Shown: in pieces, positions 52,922 to 61,666 of the stretch
Position numbering within the stretch: position 1 is the stretch's first letter
How the letters are laid out: every line of letters begins with the position of its first letter
From: Sphingomonadales bacterium
GTDB lineage: Bacteria; Pseudomonadota; Alphaproteobacteria; Sphingomonadales; Sphingomonadaceae
Direction: 5' to 3'
DNA: 64,000 bases
NCBI GenBank assembly: GCA_016721875.1
Contig: JADKHG010000008.1
Coordinates: 62,001-126,000 of the forward strand
Made by a program: the position numbers and the translations under genes
The notes under the pieces: generated by a model
The model's input: only the letters and a program-made list of their open reading frames with translations
Databases searched by the model: none
Told to the model about the DNA's origin: nothing

Positions 52922-53281
52922 TTAGCAGCCATCAGCCGACTCGGTGTGCATTGTCGGTAAGGTTTGGCCCAGATTGGCCTGCGTCCAACCGTCGGGGCAG
53001 CCGAAATTGAATGGTGCCAGACTGCTGCGTCCCTTTATCGCGTTCAAGTGCCGGACGGTCTGGGCAATATCGGCACGCCCGGCGACGATCTGGCTGAGAC
53101 CCGAAGTCAGACTTTGCAGCAATTTCTGACTTGAGCCGATTGGAACACCGCTCTGCTGAATGACTTCGACCACCGTTGTGCATAGTCGCAGCTCGGACAA
53201 TATCGCATTATCGAGCGCGCCAATCGCTCCTTTGGTATCCGCGGCGACAACCGCGCCAATTTGTTCGTCAATTTGTAACAC
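52922..53281 (-). CDS. Small protein of unknown function
   Basis: 119 residues from a GTG at 53281 with AAGGAGGG three bases upstream, which decides the start. The sequence is helical: LQIDEQIGAVVAADTKGAIG, then ALDNAILSELRLCTTVVEVI and SGLSQIVAGRADIAQTVRHL. Two Cys residues lie near the ends. No signal peptide, no membrane helix, no family recognised. Minus-strand neighbour of the LuxR-type gene. Confidence 0.5.
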   Translation of the reverse strand: MLQIDEQIGAVVAADTKGAIGALDNAILSELRLCTTVVEVIQQSGVPIGSSQKLLQSLTSGLSQIVAGRADIAQTVRHLNAIKGRSSLAPFNFGCPDGWTQANLGQTLPTMHTESADGC

Positions 53282-53354
53282 AGCCCTCCTTCGCAAGCGA
53301 GCACCGTCTTGCGTTCGATAGATATGCCAATTGCAAATTTGCTGTTTCGCCAGC

Positions 53355-53813
53355 TCAGCTAAACGCTTTGATGACCCCTGCGACCACCAGCGCCAAAGTT
53401 ACCACCATCGCCAACGACACGGTTGCGATATGGATGATGCGGATTGTCTTTTCGGTCCAGTCCAGTTCATTTCTTTGCCCTCCGATCGGGGGCAGGGTAA
53501 GGGCCTGCCTTCCGAGACGCGACCAGCTCCATGTCGGCGCGTCTGATGGAACAGTGGCAGAAAAGCTGTGTTCGACAAGGCTTTCAGATTGACTAGGCAG
53601 TTTCTGCCCATCTGCATGCGTCGCCAAAATGCGCCCTGCCGCCGCCCGTGATGGGGCATCCAACGTCTGGACAGCGGCCAGTATATGATTGTCTACGGTC
53701 GATGGAGAGAGCTCCAGCAAGCGTCCGATTTCTTTTGACGTATAGCCCTGAGCGACAAGCATCAGACAGTCACGCTGGCGATCCGTCAGGCGCTCGACCC
53801 GGTCAGATGACAC
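53355..53813 (-). CDS. LuxR-type HTH protein with C-terminal membrane helix
   Basis: 152 residues. The LuxR/FixJ helix-turn-helix is at the very N-terminus: ERLTDRQRDCLMLVAQGYTS, then KEIGRLLELSPSTVDNHILA. A linker with QKLPSQSESLVEHSF and a C-terminal membrane helix (IIHIATVSLAMVVTLALVV) follow. The DNA-binding domain would thus be tethered to the inner membrane. It heads the minus-strand group ending with the NfrB/NfrA-like genes, which may be its targets. Confidence 0.8.
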   Translation of the reverse strand: MSSDRVERLTDRQRDCLMLVAQGYTSKEIGRLLELSPSTVDNHILAAVQTLDAPSRAAAGRILATHADGQKLPSQSESLVEHSFSATVPSDAPTWSWSRLGRQALTLPPIGGQRNELDWTEKTIRIIHIATVSLAMVVTLALVVAGVIKAFS

Positions 53814-54120
53814 TGGAGCGTCCTATTGAATCACGAAATGCCATGCGGCCAAATGTAATGGCAGCAATGGCACGACCATCAGAGTTGATGCCAGACAGTA
53901 TGCGCCTTGCGATGCGACAGCCTATACTTAATCCTGCCTGCATCACGGCCAAGCCCCCTTCCACTGGCAAAACATCATATGTCATTCTGCCACACGATGT
54001 TACAACATTAGCGGACTTGCTCGCAATCACGCAACAAATTTGCTGCTCTCAATTGAATGCCATTTTCTATCAGTGCGGTTTTAGGTGACAAGTTGGAGGC
54101 CTGCTGATTAAGGCATCGGG
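53814..54120. other. Promoter region without a gene
   Basis: 307 bases between the divergent LuxR-type gene and nhaA. No coding frame is convincing. A/T-rich tracts (AACAAATTTGCTGCTCTCAA near 54040) fit divergent promoters; no specific operator stands out. Confidence 0.4.
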
Positions 54121-55317
54121 ATGATGGCAATCAAACCTGTTTCAGCACTGCGAGCGTTTCTTGACAGCGAGGCCGCTGGTGGGCTGATCTTGATCGCCAC
54201 GGCTTGTCTCGCAATTATCATTGCCAATTCGGGATGGGCGCAAGCCTATAACGACATTCTGCATTTTCAGACGGGACCGGTGCTGACGCCCAAGCTAGGC
54301 GCGATGTCAATCCATCTATGGATCAACGACGGGTTGATGGCGATATTTTTCCTGCTGGTCGGGCTCGAGATCAAGCGCGAATTTGTCGACGGCCATTTGT
54401 CGAGCTGGTCGGATAGGCGCTTGCCGATTGTCGCCGCCATTGCCGGGATGGCGGTGCCCGCCGCGATTTACATCGCGGTTACCCAAGCGGACCCGACATT
54501 GTTTCGCGGCTGGGCAATTCCGGCGGCGACCGACATTGCCTTTGCCATTGGTGTGCTGGCGCTGCTCGGCAGCCGCGCCCCTGCGTCGTTAAAATTATTC
54601 CTAACGACCGTAGCGATCGTCGATGACATGGGGGCGGTTGCGATCATAGCGATATTCTATTCGCATGAGATCAATTTCGTTGCCCTCGCTTGTGCCGCGA
54701 TCCTCTGGTTTGCAATGCTGGGTCTCGGTCGGTGGCGCGCGGAGCGGATGTGGCCGTTCCTGATTCTTGCGGCTTTGTTATGGTATGCCATTCTGCTTTC
54801 GGGCGTGCACGCGACGATTGCCGGCGTGCTCGCTGCCTTTGCAATTCCTTTGCGCCGGACCAAAGCCGGACCCGATGCCGAGGATTCGCTGCTGCACCGG
54901 TTGGAGCATTTGCTGGCAAAGCCTGTTGCTTTCGTGATTGTCCCGCTGTTCGGATTTGCCAATGCCGGGGTGTCTGTGGCCGGGCTGGGGCTGGCCGATC
55001 TGTTTTTGCCGCTTCCATTGGGAATTGCGCTTGGGCTGTTCGTCGGAAAGCAGTTGGGGATTTTCGCCGCCGTCTGGCTTTGCGCAAAACTGAAATGGGC
55101 AGCACGACCCAAAAATGCCAGCTGGGTGCAGATTTACGGCGTCTCGTTGCTTTGCGGAATCGGCTTCACGATGAGCTTGTTTATCGGCGGCCTTGCTTTC
55201 CCCGACCCGACCCGAGCTGAAGCGGTCAAGATCGGGGTCTTGATGGGCTCTCTGCTCTCTGCATTGGCAGGCGCTGCTGTGTTGCGTTTTGCCCGTCCAC
55301 CGATTCGGCAAAAATAA
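54121..55317 (+). CDS. nhaA: Na+/H+ antiporter NhaA
   Basis: 398 residues, 12 membrane segments. Landmarks are INDGLMAIFFLLVGLEIKRE, AATDIAFAIGVLALLGSR, LKLFLTTVAIVDDMGAVAII (the paired Asp of the ion-binding site) and VFVIVPLFGFANAGVSVAG. It exchanges sodium for protons to control internal pH and salt. A terminator overlaps its end. It could also start at 54124. Confidence 0.97.
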   Translation: MMAIKPVSALRAFLDSEAAGGLILIATACLAIIIANSGWAQAYNDILHFQTGPVLTPKLGAMSIHLWINDGLMAIFFLLVGLEIKREFVDGHLSSWSDRRLPIVAAIAGMAVPAAIYIAVTQADPTLFRGWAIPAATDIAFAIGVLALLGSRAPASLKLFLTTVAIVDDMGAVAIIAIFYSHEINFVALACAAILWFAMLGLGRWRAERMWPFLILAALLWYAILLSGVHATIAGVLAAFAIPLRRTKAGPDAEDSLLHRLEHLLAKPVAFVIVPLFGFANAGVSVAGLGLADLFLPLPLGIALGLFVGKQLGIFAAVWLCAKLKWAARPKNASWVQIYGVSLLCGIGFTMSLFIGGLAFPDPTRAEAVKIGVLMGSLLSALAGAAVLRFARPPIRQK

Positions 55318-55339
55318 AGGGGCGACGAGCGCCCCTTTT
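55316..55339. terminator. Bidirectional terminator between nhaA and rpmG
   Basis: AAAGGGGCG (55316-55324) pairs with CGCCCCTTT (55330-55338), loop ACGAG, followed by more T. The symmetric A and T runs let it act on both the nhaA transcript and the convergent rpmG transcript. Confidence 0.8.
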
Positions 55340-55375
55340 ACTCTGCACATTGGGCAGATTGACTGGTTTTCAGCC

Positions 55376-55543
55376 TTATTTGATCTTGGCTTCCTTGAAC
55401 TCGACATGCTTGCGCACGACAGGATCATATTTGCGAAAGCTCAGCTTTTCGGTGATGTTGCGCGGGTTTTTCTTGGTGACATAGAAAAATCCGGTGTCAG
55501 CGCTGCTGACGAGTTTGATTTTCACTGTGGCTGGCTTGGCCAT
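55376..55543 (-). CDS. rpmG: 50S ribosomal protein L33
   Basis: 55 residues: MAKPATVKIKLVSSADTGFF, then YVTKKNPRNITEKLSFRKYD and PVVRKHVEFKEAKIK. This is the Cys-free L33 form. The upstream frame extension is not conserved. It stands alone on the minus strand. Confidence 0.96.
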   Translation of the reverse strand: MAKPATVKIKLVSSADTGFFYVTKKNPRNITEKLSFRKYDPVVRKHVEFKEAKIK

Positions 55544-55730
55544 GGCCCTATCCTTCGAATCAATCAGGTAAAAAGAAATGGGGCAGCGCGCAGCCGCCCC
55601 GAAACAGGCGGGCCAATGCACGCTGGGCCGACAAAAGTCAACTGCCGTTGCACGAATCAAATGTCTTTACGCGGCATTAACCCTGTTTGGGCGATAGTGT
55701 CGCCACGAAGCAGGGAAAGGCAATCGGGGC

Positions 55731-56066
55731 ATGAACTATTCGCACGACAATCTGCTGTTGGTCCGTAAGGAACTGGCAGAACTGCTCGATGCTTTGCGAG
55801 CCACTGCCTTTGATGCCAGCCCTTTGCAGTTCCTGCTGCGGCTCGAACATATTCGTGACTTTGCGCAAGGACGTGGTTTGACCGCCATTGCCGAGATCGC
55901 CGCAACATTCGAAGCTGCGCTGCAACGCGTTGGCGCACGTCGGCAATCGACGTCAATTGTCGAGAGCTTCGTTGCGATCCTCGATGATGCAATCGGCGTG
56001 GCGCATGTTCACCCGAAAGCGTCTGAGGCATTGCTCGCTTCCGTCGCCATTCGTCTCGGCGGCTGA
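55731..56066 (+). CDS. Hypothetical helical protein
   Basis: 111 residues: MNYSHDNLLLVRKELAELLD, FLLRLEHIRDFAQGRGLTAI, AEIAATFEAALQRVGARRQS, then VESFVAILDDAIGVAHVHP. All-helical with no membrane segment. It resembles the histidine-containing phosphotransfer fold in helix pattern, yet no clear phospho-His motif is visible. The transporter gene follows by 33 bases on the same strand. Confidence 0.55.
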   Translation: MNYSHDNLLLVRKELAELLDALRATAFDASPLQFLLRLEHIRDFAQGRGLTAIAEIAATFEAALQRVGARRQSTSIVESFVAILDDAIGVAHVHPKASEALLASVAIRLGG

Positions 56067-56099
56067 CGGCAGCGCCGTAGTCGGCTATCGCCGCTCGTC

Positions 56100-56666
56100 A
56101 TGGAAACTTTCCTTATTGCCTTCATTGCGGTTGCATTCGCCGAAATGGGTGACAGGCCGCAATTGCTGGCGGCCGCTTTGGCCTCGCGGTTCGGACGTAA
56201 TGGTCCGGTGATCGCAGGCCTTGTGATCGCGAGCCTGATTAACGCCCTAGTCTCGGCCTATGCCGGATCGTTCATCAAAGACTGGATCAGCGAAGATCCG
56301 CTGCTTTTATTCCGCTCGCTCGCCTATCTGTTTGCAGGCGTCGCTATGCTTGCTCCACGCAAAGCAATAGACCTGTTGGCAGGATGGAAAACCGGCCCGT
56401 TCTGGACGTCATTGCTTGGGCTGTTCATTCTGCAATTCGGCGACAAATCGCAATTCATCATTGCCGTCGAAGGCGCCGCCGGGCAACATTGGCTATTGGC
56501 GGCGCTCGGCGGATGGCTCGGGATGCTGGTTGCGGGGATTGCCGCGATCATTCTCAAACAAAGGCTCGCCGAACTCCTCCCGCTCAAGGCTTTGCGGTTG
56601 ACCGCAGGCGCGTTAATGCTCGCTCTAGGGGTGGCAATGGCACTAAGTGCGTGGCGAATATTGTAA
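56100..56666 (+). CDS. TMEM165/GDT1-family cation transporter
   Basis: 188 residues with six membrane segments and the two family signatures: FAEMGDRPQLLAAAL near residue 15 and LQFGDKSQFIIAVEGA in the second half (each E/Q-x-GD-[KR]-x-Q). These bind divalent cations. Bacterial members such as MneA export manganese. Here the first motif keeps Glu and the second has Gln, which differs slightly from the paired E-x-G-D-K-T. Confidence 0.88.
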   Translation: METFLIAFIAVAFAEMGDRPQLLAAALASRFGRNGPVIAGLVIASLINALVSAYAGSFIKDWISEDPLLLFRSLAYLFAGVAMLAPRKAIDLLAGWKTGPFWTSLLGLFILQFGDKSQFIIAVEGAAGQHWLLAALGGWLGMLVAGIAAIILKQRLAELLPLKALRLTAGALMLALGVAMALSAWRIL

Positions 56667-56825
56667 AATTTATCGACACTTACCCAAATTTTCCGAAACA
56701 ACCTTGCATTCGGTTTTGCGTTCTTTAACACAAAGATAATGGTCGCAACCAAAATAGGCGCCACGCGGCAAACAATAGCTGCGGGACCATCCAAACATTC
56801 TGGCTGATTTCAGCATGGGGGTCGT

Positions 56826-57959
56826 GTGACTATTGCTATAAAGCCTTTTTCTATAACTTTCGATCAATCTCACCTGGATGATCTGTATGTCAGGTTGAAC
56901 AATACAAGGCTCCCGGAAAGCGAAACTGCCGAGGATTGGGATCAAGGCCTGCCTCTCCAATATGCGCAGGAACTTCTGGATTATTGGAAATCGCAATATG
57001 ACTGGAGGCGTTGTGAAACGGCGTTAAATTGTCTGCCCCATTTTCTGGCAACGATTGATGGCCTCAATATTCACTTCGTACATATCCGCAGTTCGCGGAA
57101 GGATGCTCGGCCTTTGATTATGACGCATGGCTGGCCGGGCTCTATCCTCGAGTTCATGGACTGCATAACCGCACTGATCGAACCGGCCACACCGGATGCT
57201 CCCGCCTTTCACCTCATCATCCCCTCGCTTCCCGGTTACGCATTTTCAGGAAAGCCTCCCAAGACAGGCTGGTCTGTGGAGAAAACCGCGACCGCCTGGG
57301 ATAGCTTGATGCGCGCGCTGGGTTATGACCGCTATTTTGCCCAAGGCGGCGATTGGGGCGCGATGGTAACCGCAGCGATTGGCTCACAAAATCTCGGCGC
57401 CTGCGCCGGGATTCATGTGAACATGCCCGTCGCTGCACCTCCTGCGGAGGTGTTAGCCGATCCGACTGATTATGAACGCGAGGCTCTGGTGCGGCTTGGC
57501 TGGTACAGGGACAAAGACAATGGCTATGCGCGTATCCAGTCCACGCGACCGCAAACAATCGGCTATGGACTGACAGACTCTCCTGTCGGACAGATGGCGT
57601 GGATTGTGGAAAAATTCCACGGTTGGGCCGATTGCGATGGCCATCCTGAAAATATCTTCAGCAAGGACCAGTTGCTCGACAATGTGATGCTGTACTGGCT
57701 GACCGCATCTGCGGCATCATCCGCTCGGCTTTATTGGCACAGTTTTGACGAACAGAACCGCCCTGAAGTGCATGTCCCGACCGGGTGCAGCCTGTTCAAA
57801 CAGGAAATCTTCCGGCCATCGCGGCGCTGGGCAGAAACCCGGTTCAAGAATATCAGCTATTGGAACGAGATCGACAAAGGCGGCCACTTCGCCGCAATGG
57901 AGCAGCCCGAACTGTTTGTTGACGAACTCCGCAATTGCTTTGGCGGGATGAGCCTTTAA
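56826..57959 (+). CDS. Epoxide hydrolase
   Basis: 377 residues. The N-terminal EHN domain (ITFDQSHLDDLYVRLNNTRL) with W-D-x-G precedes the alpha/beta hydrolase: MTHGWPGSILEFMDC is the oxyanion loop (HGxPG), FAQGGDWGAMVTAAIG holds the nucleophile Asp, and KGGHFAAMEQPELFVDELR the catalytic His. Lid tyrosines are expected in the GWYRD and LYWLTASAASSARLY segments. It opens epoxides to diols. GTG start at 56826. An ABC permease gene follows after nine bases. Confidence 0.9.
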   Translation: MTIAIKPFSITFDQSHLDDLYVRLNNTRLPESETAEDWDQGLPLQYAQELLDYWKSQYDWRRCETALNCLPHFLATIDGLNIHFVHIRSSRKDARPLIMTHGWPGSILEFMDCITALIEPATPDAPAFHLIIPSLPGYAFSGKPPKTGWSVEKTATAWDSLMRALGYDRYFAQGGDWGAMVTAAIGSQNLGACAGIHVNMPVAAPPAEVLADPTDYEREALVRLGWYRDKDNGYARIQSTRPQTIGYGLTDSPVGQMAWIVEKFHGWADCDGHPENIFSKDQLLDNVMLYWLTASAASSARLYWHSFDEQNRPEVHVPTGCSLFKQEIFRPSRRWAETRFKNISYWNEIDKGGHFAAMEQPELFVDELRNCFGGMSL

Positions 57960-57968
57960 ACCAATGCC

Positions 57969-58889
57969 ATGGGCAGATTGATTGCACGGCGGCTTTTGAC
58001 GGCGATTCCGACGCTGCTTGCGATTATCATCCTGTCATTTGTTCTGATGCGTATCGCACCGGGCGGGCCTTTCGATGGCGAACGGCCACTAGCGCCCGAA
58101 GTTCGTGCCGCACTTGAGGCTGCTTATGGCCTGGACAAGTCACTATCCGAACAGGTGTGGATGTATCTCGGCCGCTTGGCGCATGGCGACTTCGGACCGA
58201 GCATGGTCTATCGCGATTTCACCGTCAGCGGACTGATTGCAGAGGCATTGCCGGTGTCGCTGTTGATCGGCGGATGTGCGCTGATGCTGGCGGCTGTGCT
58301 GGGGATTTCAATCGGATTGTGGGCGGCATTGCGCGCGGGCAAGTGGCAGGACGAAGCATTGATGCTCGGCGCGACTTTGCTCACGGCGTTGCCGACTTTT
58401 GTGACCGGACCTTTGCTGGCGCTGGTCTTTGGGCTGTGGTTGGGCTGGCTGCCAGTATCGGGGCAGAATGACGGGTTGAGTTGGCTGATACTGCCGGTCA
58501 TCGCATTGGCACTGCCGGTAACAGGCGCCGTCGCCAAGCTGGCGCGCGCGGGGCTGGCGGGTGAACTCGGCGCGGACCATATCCGTGCGGCGCGGGCGCG
58601 TGGGATTGCTCCGCTGACCATCTTGCGCCGTCATGCATTGCGCCCCGCACTGGTTCCAGTCGCGAGCTATTTGGGGCCAGCGGCGGCTGCGCTGTTGACC
58701 GGTGCGGTGGTGATCGAAACCGTCTTTGGTCTGCCCGGAATGGGTCGCTATTTCGTACAAGGTGCACTCAACCGCGACTATCCACTCGTGCTGGGGGTAG
58801 TGACGCTTTATGCCGCGCTGATCATCCTGTTCAACCTGTTCGCTGACCTCATCTATGGCTGGCTCGACCCAAGGATGCGCGAGGGATGA
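57969..58889 (+). CDS. ABC permease, DppB/OppB-type
   Basis: 306 residues, six membrane helices. The first is RRLLTAIPTLLAIIILSFVL followed by MRIAPGGPFDGERPL, a typical DppB N-terminus. The EAA loop is HIRAARARGIAPLTILRRHALR, and the end is FGLPGMGRYFVQGALNRDYPL. With the next permease and the ATPase it forms a dipeptide/oligopeptide or nickel-type importer. No substrate-binding protein gene is in the window. A palindromic repeat separates it from the next permease gene. Confidence 0.9.
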   Translation: MGRLIARRLLTAIPTLLAIIILSFVLMRIAPGGPFDGERPLAPEVRAALEAAYGLDKSLSEQVWMYLGRLAHGDFGPSMVYRDFTVSGLIAEALPVSLLIGGCALMLAAVLGISIGLWAALRAGKWQDEALMLGATLLTALPTFVTGPLLALVFGLWLGWLPVSGQNDGLSWLILPVIALALPVTGAVAKLARAGLAGELGADHIRAARARGIAPLTILRRHALRPALVPVASYLGPAAAALLTGAVVIETVFGLPGMGRYFVQGALNRDYPLVLGVVTLYAALIILFNLFADLIYGWLDPRMREG

Positions 58890-58943
58890 GCGCTATGGTT
58901 CACACAAATGGTGTAGCGCTTTTGGGCGAGGGTGTGAGAATTT

Positions 58944-59102
58944 GTTTCGCACGAAGACACGAAGACACGAAAAGCGCAATCTTGTTCCGGTGCGCAGCGC
59001 CATTCGCGAACCCTTTGTCAAAATTTAGGGTATCGGTGGTTGAGGAAATGGCCCTTCGGGCCAAAGTAAACCCCTTCATGTCTTCGTGTCTTCGTGCGAA
59101 AC
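58944..59102. repeat. Inverted-repeat element between permease genes
   Basis: 24-base arms, 58944-58967 (GTTTCGCACGAAGACACGAA...) and 59079-59102, are perfect inverted copies. It belongs to the same family as 35198-35346. It separates two genes of one operon, so transcription must pass through it. Confidence 0.85.
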
Positions 59103-59142
59103 TAAAAAATCCTGACCTTTCGGGTCTGACAAGGCGCGTGCG

Positions 59143-59934
59143 ATGAAACCCGCACTCATCATCGTTGCCCTAATCGCGCTTGCGGCGTTGCTCGTCCCGC
59201 CCTTACTCCCTTACGATCATATCGCGATTGATTGGGACAGCGTGCGTGCCGGTCTGTTCACCGATGGTCATCTACTCGGCACCGATGATCTGGGGCGGGA
59301 CCGTCTGGCGCGGTTGCTGGTGGGGACACGGGTGACTGTGTCGGTTGCGCTCGCCGCTGCGTTGGTCGCATTGGTGATCGGCGTTACCTGGGGCGCGATT
59401 GCCGGCTGGGTTGGCGGTCGCACGGACGAGTTGATGATGCGCATCGTTGACGGGCTTTACGCGCTGCCCTTCATGTTCGTTGTCATCTTGCTGATGGTAG
59501 TGTTCGGGCGGTCGATTCTGCTGGTGTTTCTCGGAATCGGTTTTGTCGAGTGGTTGACGATGGCGCGGGTGGTGAGGGGGCAAGTGATTGCACTCAAACA
59601 ACGTCCCTTTGTTCTGGCGGCAGAGGCGGCCGGTTCCCCGGCACGCGCGACGCTGTTGCGCCATATATTGCCCAATGTCGCGGGGGTGGCGGTCGCTTAT
59701 CTGATGCTCACCGTGCCGCAAGTGGTGATGATCGAGAGCTTCCTGTCGTTCCTAGGACTTGGCGTGCAGGAGCCGCTTACCTCGCTCGGTATCCTCGTTA
59801 ACGAAGGCGCAGAGGAGATGGATATGCATCCGGCAGCGCTGTTGTTGCCTGGCGGTGTTTTGGTGGCTTTGATTGCCTGCCTCACCATTGCCGGTGAGCG
59901 CTTTCGTGACCGGCTGGCGGATGCGGCGAAATGA
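59143..59934 (+). CDS. ABC permease, DppC/OppC-type
   Basis: 263 residues. TDDLGRDRLARLLVGTRVTV is the DppC signature, followed by ALVALVIGVTWGAIAGWVGG, a mid-loop FVLAAEAAGSPARATLLRHI, LPNVAGVAVAYLMLTVP and ESFLSFLGLGVQEPLTSLGI. It is the second permease of the importer. It overlaps the ATPase gene by four bases. Confidence 0.92.
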   Translation: MKPALIIVALIALAALLVPPLLPYDHIAIDWDSVRAGLFTDGHLLGTDDLGRDRLARLLVGTRVTVSVALAAALVALVIGVTWGAIAGWVGGRTDELMMRIVDGLYALPFMFVVILLMVVFGRSILLVFLGIGFVEWLTMARVVRGQVIALKQRPFVLAAEAAGSPARATLLRHILPNVAGVAVAYLMLTVPQVVMIESFLSFLGLGVQEPLTSLGILVNEGAEEMDMHPAALLLPGGVLVALIACLTIAGERFRDRLADAAK

Positions 59935-61483
59935 GCGACGGCTATTTACTTCAGAATCTCTCGATTCGTATCGGTGAGCGGCAGATTGTTGACGATATAA
60001 GTTTCTCCCTTGCGCCCGGCGAAATCGTCGCGCTGGCAGGCGCTTCGGGCGCGGGCAAGAGCATGAGCGCGATGACGCCCTTTGGCCTAAGCGCGGGTAA
60101 AGCCAGTGGCTCGGCGATGTTTGACGGGACCGAGCTGGTCGGCCTTTCAGAAAGCGAGTTGAGCAAGGTTCGCGCGGAAAAGGTTGGCTTCGTCTTCCAG
60201 CAACCGCTGACCGCGCTCACTCCGCACCGCACCGTGCGTCAGCATTTGAGCGAAGCCGCGATGCAGGCAGGCGGTGCCAGCCCTGACAAAGCAGCGATGG
60301 TCGCGATGCTGGAGGCTGTCGGCCTGACGCGGCCCGACGAAAGGCTGGCGCAATATCCACATCGGCTTTCGGGTGGTGAGCGGCAACGTGTTTTGATTGC
60401 TGCCGCGCTCGGCACAATCCGCGCTATCTCGTCGCCGATGAACCGGTGAGCGCGCTCGACGCGGCATTGCGTGGGGAAATCATGGCGTTGCTGGTCCGGC
60501 TGTGTCGCGAGCGGGATATGGCGATGCTGCTCGTAAGCCATGACCTAGCGGGCATCGAACATCATGCCGACCGGCTGCTGCTGCTGGATCAGGGGCGGGT
60601 GATCGAGTCTGGATCCGCCAGACAAATCGCCACCGCGCCTGCCACCGATTATGGCAAGCGGCTAATGGCCGCGACGCCGCGATTGTCCGAACCCTTGGCC
60701 GAATTGCCGGTCACTGGTGAAATCATCCTTGAAACGGAAAAGGTAACGGTCACTTTCCCCAAGCCCGGCTGGCAACGTGGGCGGATTGGTGCGGTCGTAG
60801 ATGCCGATCTGAGTCTGGCCCGAGGAGAAACGCTGGCGCTCGTCGGTGGTTCGGGTTCGGGCAAATCGACGCTGGGGCGGGCAATTGCCGGATTGGGGCC
60901 GATGGCATCGGGCACAATCCGCTGGCAGGGCGACGCGCTGCCCCAGCGCGAACATCGCAGTACCGAGCATCGCCGCCTGATTCAGCCGGTTTTTCAGGAT
61001 CCGGTTGCGAGCCTAGACCCGCGTTGGAGCGTCACGGACATCATATTGGAACCGGTGAAGTTTTTGGCGACTATCGCGTCTCCGCCCGAAGCGAACGGAT
61101 ATGTAGAGAAGCTGTTGCAAGAAGTCGGCCTTCCACCCGATTTTGCGATCCGCAAACCTGCCTCTCTCTCCGGGGGACAGGCGCAGCGCGTTGCTATAGC
61201 CCGAGCGCTTTCGGCTAATCCGGATATGCTTTTGCTCGACGAAGCGACGTCGGCGCTCGATCCGCTGGTGGCAGACGGTGTGGTCGAATTATTTGGGCGG
61301 TTGCAGCGCGAGCGCGGGCTGTCATTGCTGTTTATCACCCACGACCTCGCGCTTGCCCGCCGTGCTGCGCACCGGATTGCGGTGATGGAGGCTGGGCGGA
61401 TTGTGGAATGTGCGTCGCGTGAGGAGTTGTTTACCAGTCCGCGGGCAGAAGCGACCAAAAGGCTGATTGCAGCGAGCGGTTAG
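59931..61483 (+). pseudogene. Fused dual ABC ATPase (DppD-DppF type), one frameshift
   Basis: Two ATPase domains in one gene. The first has GASGAGKSMSAM (Walker A) and LSGGERQRVLIAAALGT, then the frame ends at 60449. In another frame the reading continues as DEPVSALDAALRGEIMALLV and HDLAGIEHHADRLL. The second domain is complete: GGSGSGKSTLGRAIAG, LSGGQAQRVAIARAL, MLLLDEATSALDPLVADG, and a closing HRIAVMEAGRIVE. One A missing from the ACAA run near 60425 explains the break. Fused pairs are known from YejF and GsiA. The break may be a sequence error. Confidence 0.85.
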
Positions 61484-61666
61484 GGCGGATTTATTGGTGG
61501 GGCCGGCCCCTTTCCTCGGGGGGAAAAAGGGGGGGGGGGGCGAAGGGGCGAGCCCCCCCTTCAGCCATTTTTGTGAGCAGGGCGGGGGGGGTTTTGGGGC
61601 GCGGGGGCGGGCCCTTTCGTTTCCTTTGAAACCACCAGCACTCAGCGTCCGGTCCAAAGCTGTACA
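61484..61666. other. G/C-run-rich low-complexity stretch
   Basis: 183 bases with runs of 6 to 11 identical G or C (61523-61540 is nearly all G). No gene. Such runs are unusual for the rest of the window and may be a distorted copy of a GC-rich palindromic repeat or a sequencing problem. Confidence 0.5.

Noticed and set aside
58886..59146. An 86-codon frame between the permease genes
   Set aside because: It is a translation of the inverted-repeat element; residues such as RRHEDTKSA come from the CACGAAGACACGAA repeat.
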